Source of the DNA: Halonotius sp046719765
GTDB lineage: Archaea; Halobacteriota; Halobacteria; Halobacteriales; Haloferacaceae
DNA length: 64,000 nt
Assembly (NCBI RefSeq): GCF_046719765.1
Contig: NZ_JABEBY010000006.1
Location: 1-64,000 of the forward strand
Direction of reading: 5' to 3'
Program-made: the position numbers and the translations under genes
Shown here: piece after piece, positions 60,901 through 64,000 of the stretch
How positions within the stretch are numbered: position 1 is the stretch's first letter
How the letters are laid out: every line of letters starts with the position of its first letter
The notes under the pieces: generated by a model
What the model was told of the DNA's origin: nothing
Seen by the model: the letters and a program-made list of their open reading frames with translations, nothing else
The model's database searches: none

Positions 60901-63190
60901 CGACATCCCCTCAACCGACGATACAGCGATCCACCAGCTCGACGACCAGACGGTACAGCGCATCGCCGCCGGCGAGGTCGTCGAACGACCGGCCTCGGTC
61001 GTCAAAGAGCTGATCGAAAACAGCCTTGATGCGGGCGCGACCCGAATTGCCGTCGCCATTGAGGACGGCGGCACCGAACACATCCGCGTCCGCGATAACG
61101 GCCACGGGATCCCCGAATCGGAGCTCTCGCTGGCGGTCGCCGAACACGCGACCAGCAAGATCAGCGATATCGACGACCTCGATGCTGGTGTCGGCACCCT
61201 CGGCTTTCGGGGTGAAGCGCTCGCCACCATCGGTGCTGTCTCCCGGCTGACGGTTCGCTCCCGGCCGGCCGAGGCCGCCTCGGGAGCCGAACTTACCGTT
61301 GACGGCGGCGCGGTCGGTGAGATCGACCCGGCCGGCTGTCCGGTCGGAACGACCATTGAGGTCGAGGAACTGTTTTTCAACACGCCGGCACGCCGGAAGT
61401 TCCTCAACAGTGATCGCACCGAGTTCGATCACGTCAACACGGTCGTCAGCCAGTACGCGCTGGCAAATCCCGATGTCGCCGTCGCCTTCGAACATGACGG
61501 CCGGGAGGTGTTTGCGACCGAGGGAACCGGCTCGCTGCGCTCGGCCGTGCTTGCGGTCTACGGCCGCGATGTCGCCGAATCGATGATCGCGGTCGACTCC
61601 GGGACAGACGGCGACGGGCCGATCGATGGAATCTCGGGGCTTGTTAGCTATCCAGAGACCACACGGAGCACCCGCTCATACCTGGCGACGTTTGTCAACG
61701 ATCGATACGTGACAGCGTCGCTGCTCCGCGGCGCGGTTGTCGATGCCTACGGCGGCCAGCTGGCCCCTGATCGATACCCCTTCGCCGTGCTCTTTGTCGA
61801 TGTCCCGCCGGGCTCGGTCGATGTCAACGTCCACCCGCGCAAAACGGAGGTACGGTTTGACGACGAGGACGCCGTCGCGTCCGCTGTCCGCGAGGCTGTG
61901 ACCGACGCCCTGCTTGACGATGGCTTGATCCGCTCGTCGGCCCCTCGCGGGCGATCGGCTCCCGAGGAGACAACCATTGAGCCGGAACCCCCCGACACAA
62001 CCGCTGTCGGTGGTGGCGACCGCGATACAGCTGCTGACGCTGTCGGGGCCAGCGATGTCGACGCCGATCGCTCGCCCGACAGCGAGACCACAGCCAGCGA
62101 TACCGACGATGCCGCCGATACTACGGCTGATCCCCAGACATCGCGGCCGGAGTCGACGACCACGGCATCAGCCGACGGCGTCGATCCGGCTGAGCCGGTC
62201 GATCCGAGCGCGGAGGACAGTTGGGTCGTCGACGACATCGCACCCGGGTCGACACCGACCGAATCCGTCGAGCAGGCGACCGATCCGGTGACAGCAGCCG
62301 ACTCGTCGACGCCGGACGAGCAGTTGACAGCAGGTGATCTGTCGACGCCGGACAACTCCGCAACAGATACTCCCGCAACGCCGGACACCACCGCGGCGAC
62401 GACACCAGCGGAGTCGTCGGCCGAATCCTCACCAGCTGAGCATGGCGAGACTGACAGTACCGCCACTGACGAAACCGCCACTGCCCCCCCAACGTCTGAT
62501 GGGAGAGAGTTCGAGCCAACGCAGCCAACGACTCAGCGAACACTCACCGGCGAGACGACAACCGCCGAGCGGGGGTATGACACGTTGCCGACCCTTCGGG
62601 TACTCGGCCAGTTGTATGACACCTATCTGCTGGCGACGACCGACGATGGGTTGGTGTTGATCGACCAGCATGCCGCCGACGAGCGCGTCAACTACGAACG
62701 CCTCCAAGCTACCCTTGGCGAGTCGCCGGCGACCCAGACGCTTGCCGAGCCAGTGTCGTTGGAACTCACCGCCCGCGAGGCAGCCCTCTTCGAGTCGGTC
62801 GCCGACCACCTCGCTGCGATCGGCTTCCGCGCCGAACGCGTGGGCGACCGCGAGGTCGCCGTTACCGGTGTGCCGGCGATCTTCGAGACGACGCTGGAAC
62901 CCGAGTTCCTGCGTGACGCGCTGCTCGGTGTCGTCGAATCGGCCGACGGCGACGCAACTGTCGAGGCGGCTATCGACGAGCTGCTCGCCGATCTGGCCTG
63001 CCATCCCTCCGTGACCGGCAACACCTCTCTCACCGAGGGCTCGGTTGTCGACCTGTTGTCGGCCCTCGACGACTGCGAGAACCCGTATGCCTGCCCGCAT
63101 GGTCGCCCGGTGCTCATCGAGATCAGCCGCGAGGAGATCACCGACCGTTTCGAGCGCGACTACCCTGGTCACGGTCGGCGAGCGGAGTGA
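60893..63190 (+). CDS. mutL: DNA mismatch repair protein MutL
   Basis: 765 residues. The GHKL ATPase domain covers about 1-330: QRIAAGEVVERPASVVKELI, DNGHGIPESEL, GFRGEALATIG. A very long, acidic, Ser/Thr/Asp/Pro-rich linker covers about 350-550. The C-terminal endonuclease domain has the motif LIDQHAADERVNYERL (DQHA-x2-E-x4-E), ACHPSVTGN and CPHGRP, which bind the catalytic metals. It therefore should nick DNA like eukaryotic MLH heterodimers. Start at the ATG overlapping the Nudix stop. Confidence 0.95.
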   Translation: MTDDIPSTDDTAIHQLDDQTVQRIAAGEVVERPASVVKELIENSLDAGATRIAVAIEDGGTEHIRVRDNGHGIPESELSLAVAEHATSKISDIDDLDAGVGTLGFRGEALATIGAVSRLTVRSRPAEAASGAELTVDGGAVGEIDPAGCPVGTTIEVEELFFNTPARRKFLNSDRTEFDHVNTVVSQYALANPDVAVAFEHDGREVFATEGTGSLRSAVLAVYGRDVAESMIAVDSGTDGDGPIDGISGLVSYPETTRSTRSYLATFVNDRYVTASLLRGAVVDAYGGQLAPDRYPFAVLFVDVPPGSVDVNVHPRKTEVRFDDEDAVASAVREAVTDALLDDGLIRSSAPRGRSAPEETTIEPEPPDTTAVGGGDRDTAADAVGASDVDADRSPDSETTASDTDDAADTTADPQTSRPESTTTASADGVDPAEPVDPSAEDSWVVDDIAPGSTPTESVEQATDPVTAADSSTPDEQLTAGDLSTPDNSATDTPATPDTTAATTPAESSAESSPAEHGETDSTATDETATAPPTSDGREFEPTQPTTQRTLTGETTTAERGYDTLPTLRVLGQLYDTYLLATTDDGLVLIDQHAADERVNYERLQATLGESPATQTLAEPVSLELTAREAALFESVADHLAAIGFRAERVGDREVAVTGVPAIFETTLEPEFLRDALLGVVESADGDATVEAAIDELLADLACHPSVTGNTSLTEGSVVDLLSALDDCENPYACPHGRPVLIEISREEITDRFERDYPGHGRRAE

Positions 63191-63250
63191 CAACGGCTGG
63201 AATTAAGAGCCACACCACCCAACCACGCGGTATGCACGGCGGTCGATACC

Positions 63251-64000
63251 ATGGCTGAGTTGGTAACCTTCGGCGAGACGATGCTCCGGCTTTCGCCGCC
63301 CCGCGGCACGCGACTCGAAACGGAGGGTGAGTTGGACGCACAGGTCGGCGGCGCCGAAAGCAACGTCGCCGCCGCCGCAAGCTGTCTCGGCGTCGACGCG
63401 GCGTGGTGCTCGAAGCTCCCGGCGAACCCACTCGGGCGGCGTGTCGTTCGCGCCCTCCGTGGCCACGACGTGACGCCCGCGGTCGCGTGGGACGACAGTG
63501 ATACCGCCCGGCTCGGCACCTACTATCTCGAATACGGGGCCGATCCACGAGAGACAACTGTCGTCTACGACCGCGCCAACGCGTCGATCACGACGGTCAG
63601 CACCGACGAGCTCGACACCGAGCGGGTGGCCGACGCCGAGGTGTTCCATACGACGGGGATCACCCCCGCGCTCAGCGATGCCACCGCCGAGACGACACGC
63701 GAGCTCTTGGATATCGCTGCCGACGCCGACACGCTGTGTTCGTTCGATCTCAACTATCGCTCGAAGCTCTGGTCACAGGAAGCCGCCGCCGTCGTCTACG
63801 ACAATCTCCTGCCGCGGGTTGATCTCCTGTTTGCCCCCCACCGCGACGGGCGTGCGATCCTCGGCTACGAGGGCGACGCGGCGGCGGTCGCCCGCGGGCT
63901 GGCCGACGACTACGATCTCGACGCCGTCGTCGTCACCCGCGGCGCGGAGGGGTCGCTTGCGCTCGTCGATGGCGACCTCATCGAAGAGGGCATCTACTCG
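63251..64000 (+). CDS. PfkB-family sugar kinase, probable 2-keto-3-deoxygluconate kinase (partial)
   Basis: The first 250 codons of a gene running off the window. Substrate-side motifs: LVTFGETMLRLSPPRGTRLE, VGGAESNVAAAASCLG and SFDLNYRSKLW, then VVVTRGAEGSLAL leading toward the missing catalytic Asp. It resembles haloarchaeal KDG kinases of the semi-phosphorylative Entner-Doudoroff route. No pathway neighbours are visible. Confidence 0.8.
   Translation, partial: MAELVTFGETMLRLSPPRGTRLETEGELDAQVGGAESNVAAAASCLGVDAAWCSKLPANPLGRRVVRALRGHDVTPAVAWDDSDTARLGTYYLEYGADPRETTVVYDRANASITTVSTDELDTERVADAEVFHTTGITPALSDATAETTRELLDIAADADTLCSFDLNYRSKLWSQEAAAVVYDNLLPRVDLLFAPHRDGRAILGYEGDAAAVARGLADDYDLDAVVVTRGAEGSLALVDGDLIEEGIYS

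Overview
The window is chromosomal DNA of a halophilic archaeon (class Halobacteria). The evidence is GC-rich DNA, very acidic proteins, twin-arginine lipoproteins, many TATA-like boxes about 26-28 bases before start codons (leaderless transcripts), an A-type ATP synthase operon, the archaeal ribosomal proteins L15e and L40e, Sec61-beta, the SAMP-activating enzyme UbaA, and several families found only in haloarchaea. The genus cannot be fixed from sequence alone.

Layout. 1-5.6 kb: a truncated-looking receiver/GAF/PAS sensor, then a four-gene spermidine/putrescine-type ABC importer. 5.7-10.5 kb: a photolyase with an in-frame stop near its end, a short-chain dehydrogenase, a decayed PQQ-propeller remnant, tRNA-Phe, a large flavoprotein and tRNA-Val. 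10.5-18.1 kb: DUF192 protein, ABC exporter, small membrane proteins, a zinc-ribbon protein, two tandem pcm-like methyltransferases and a soluble transducer fused to a KaiC-like domain. 18.3-22.8 kb: Nudix hydrolase, a toxin-antitoxin pair whose PIN toxin is frameshifted, a two-gene cassette beside tRNA-Asp flanked by tRNA-Asp 3'-end fragments, an NRDE protein with a winged-helix partner, and a kinase-like protein lacking the P-loop lysine. 22.9-27.1 kb: topA carrying a 537-residue intein. 27.2-34.0 kb: CBS-domain membrane protein, a uracil-repair operon (DUF5786, endonuclease dU, uracil-DNA glycosylase), an MBL hydrolase, rpl40e, thioredoxin, and sec61b-pdxT-hisE. 34.0-36.6 kb: an AT-rich island with a DUF262-DUF1524 (GmrSD-like) defence candidate and an orphan VapB-like antitoxin. 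36.6-46.5 kb: pheA, hsp20 and the minus-strand ATP synthase genes H-I-K-E-C-F-A-B. 46.6-55.2 kb: a quinone-type methyltransferase, glutaredoxin, a PHP/asparagine-synthase pair, rpl15e, a membrane chemotransducer and ubaA. 55.3-64.0 kb: thiD-thiN fusion, mutS, two small genes, a Nudix gene overlapping mutL, and a PfkB sugar kinase running off the end.

The most striking unexplained signal is non-coding. A roughly 190-bp element occurs three times (11091, 14549, 50739), each time between co-directional genes and in the same orientation. Its closing 12-bp stem differs between copies at six positions, yet pairs perfectly within every copy, which is compensatory change. Its internal hairpins, and hairpins in an unrelated intergenic region near 8.2 kb, share one identical 11-base loop. 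This points to a structured RNA or DNA element that is maintained and spread. Several recent-looking lesions (photolyase TGA, vapC frameshift, PQQ remnant) suggest either real decay or sequence errors that can be tested directly.
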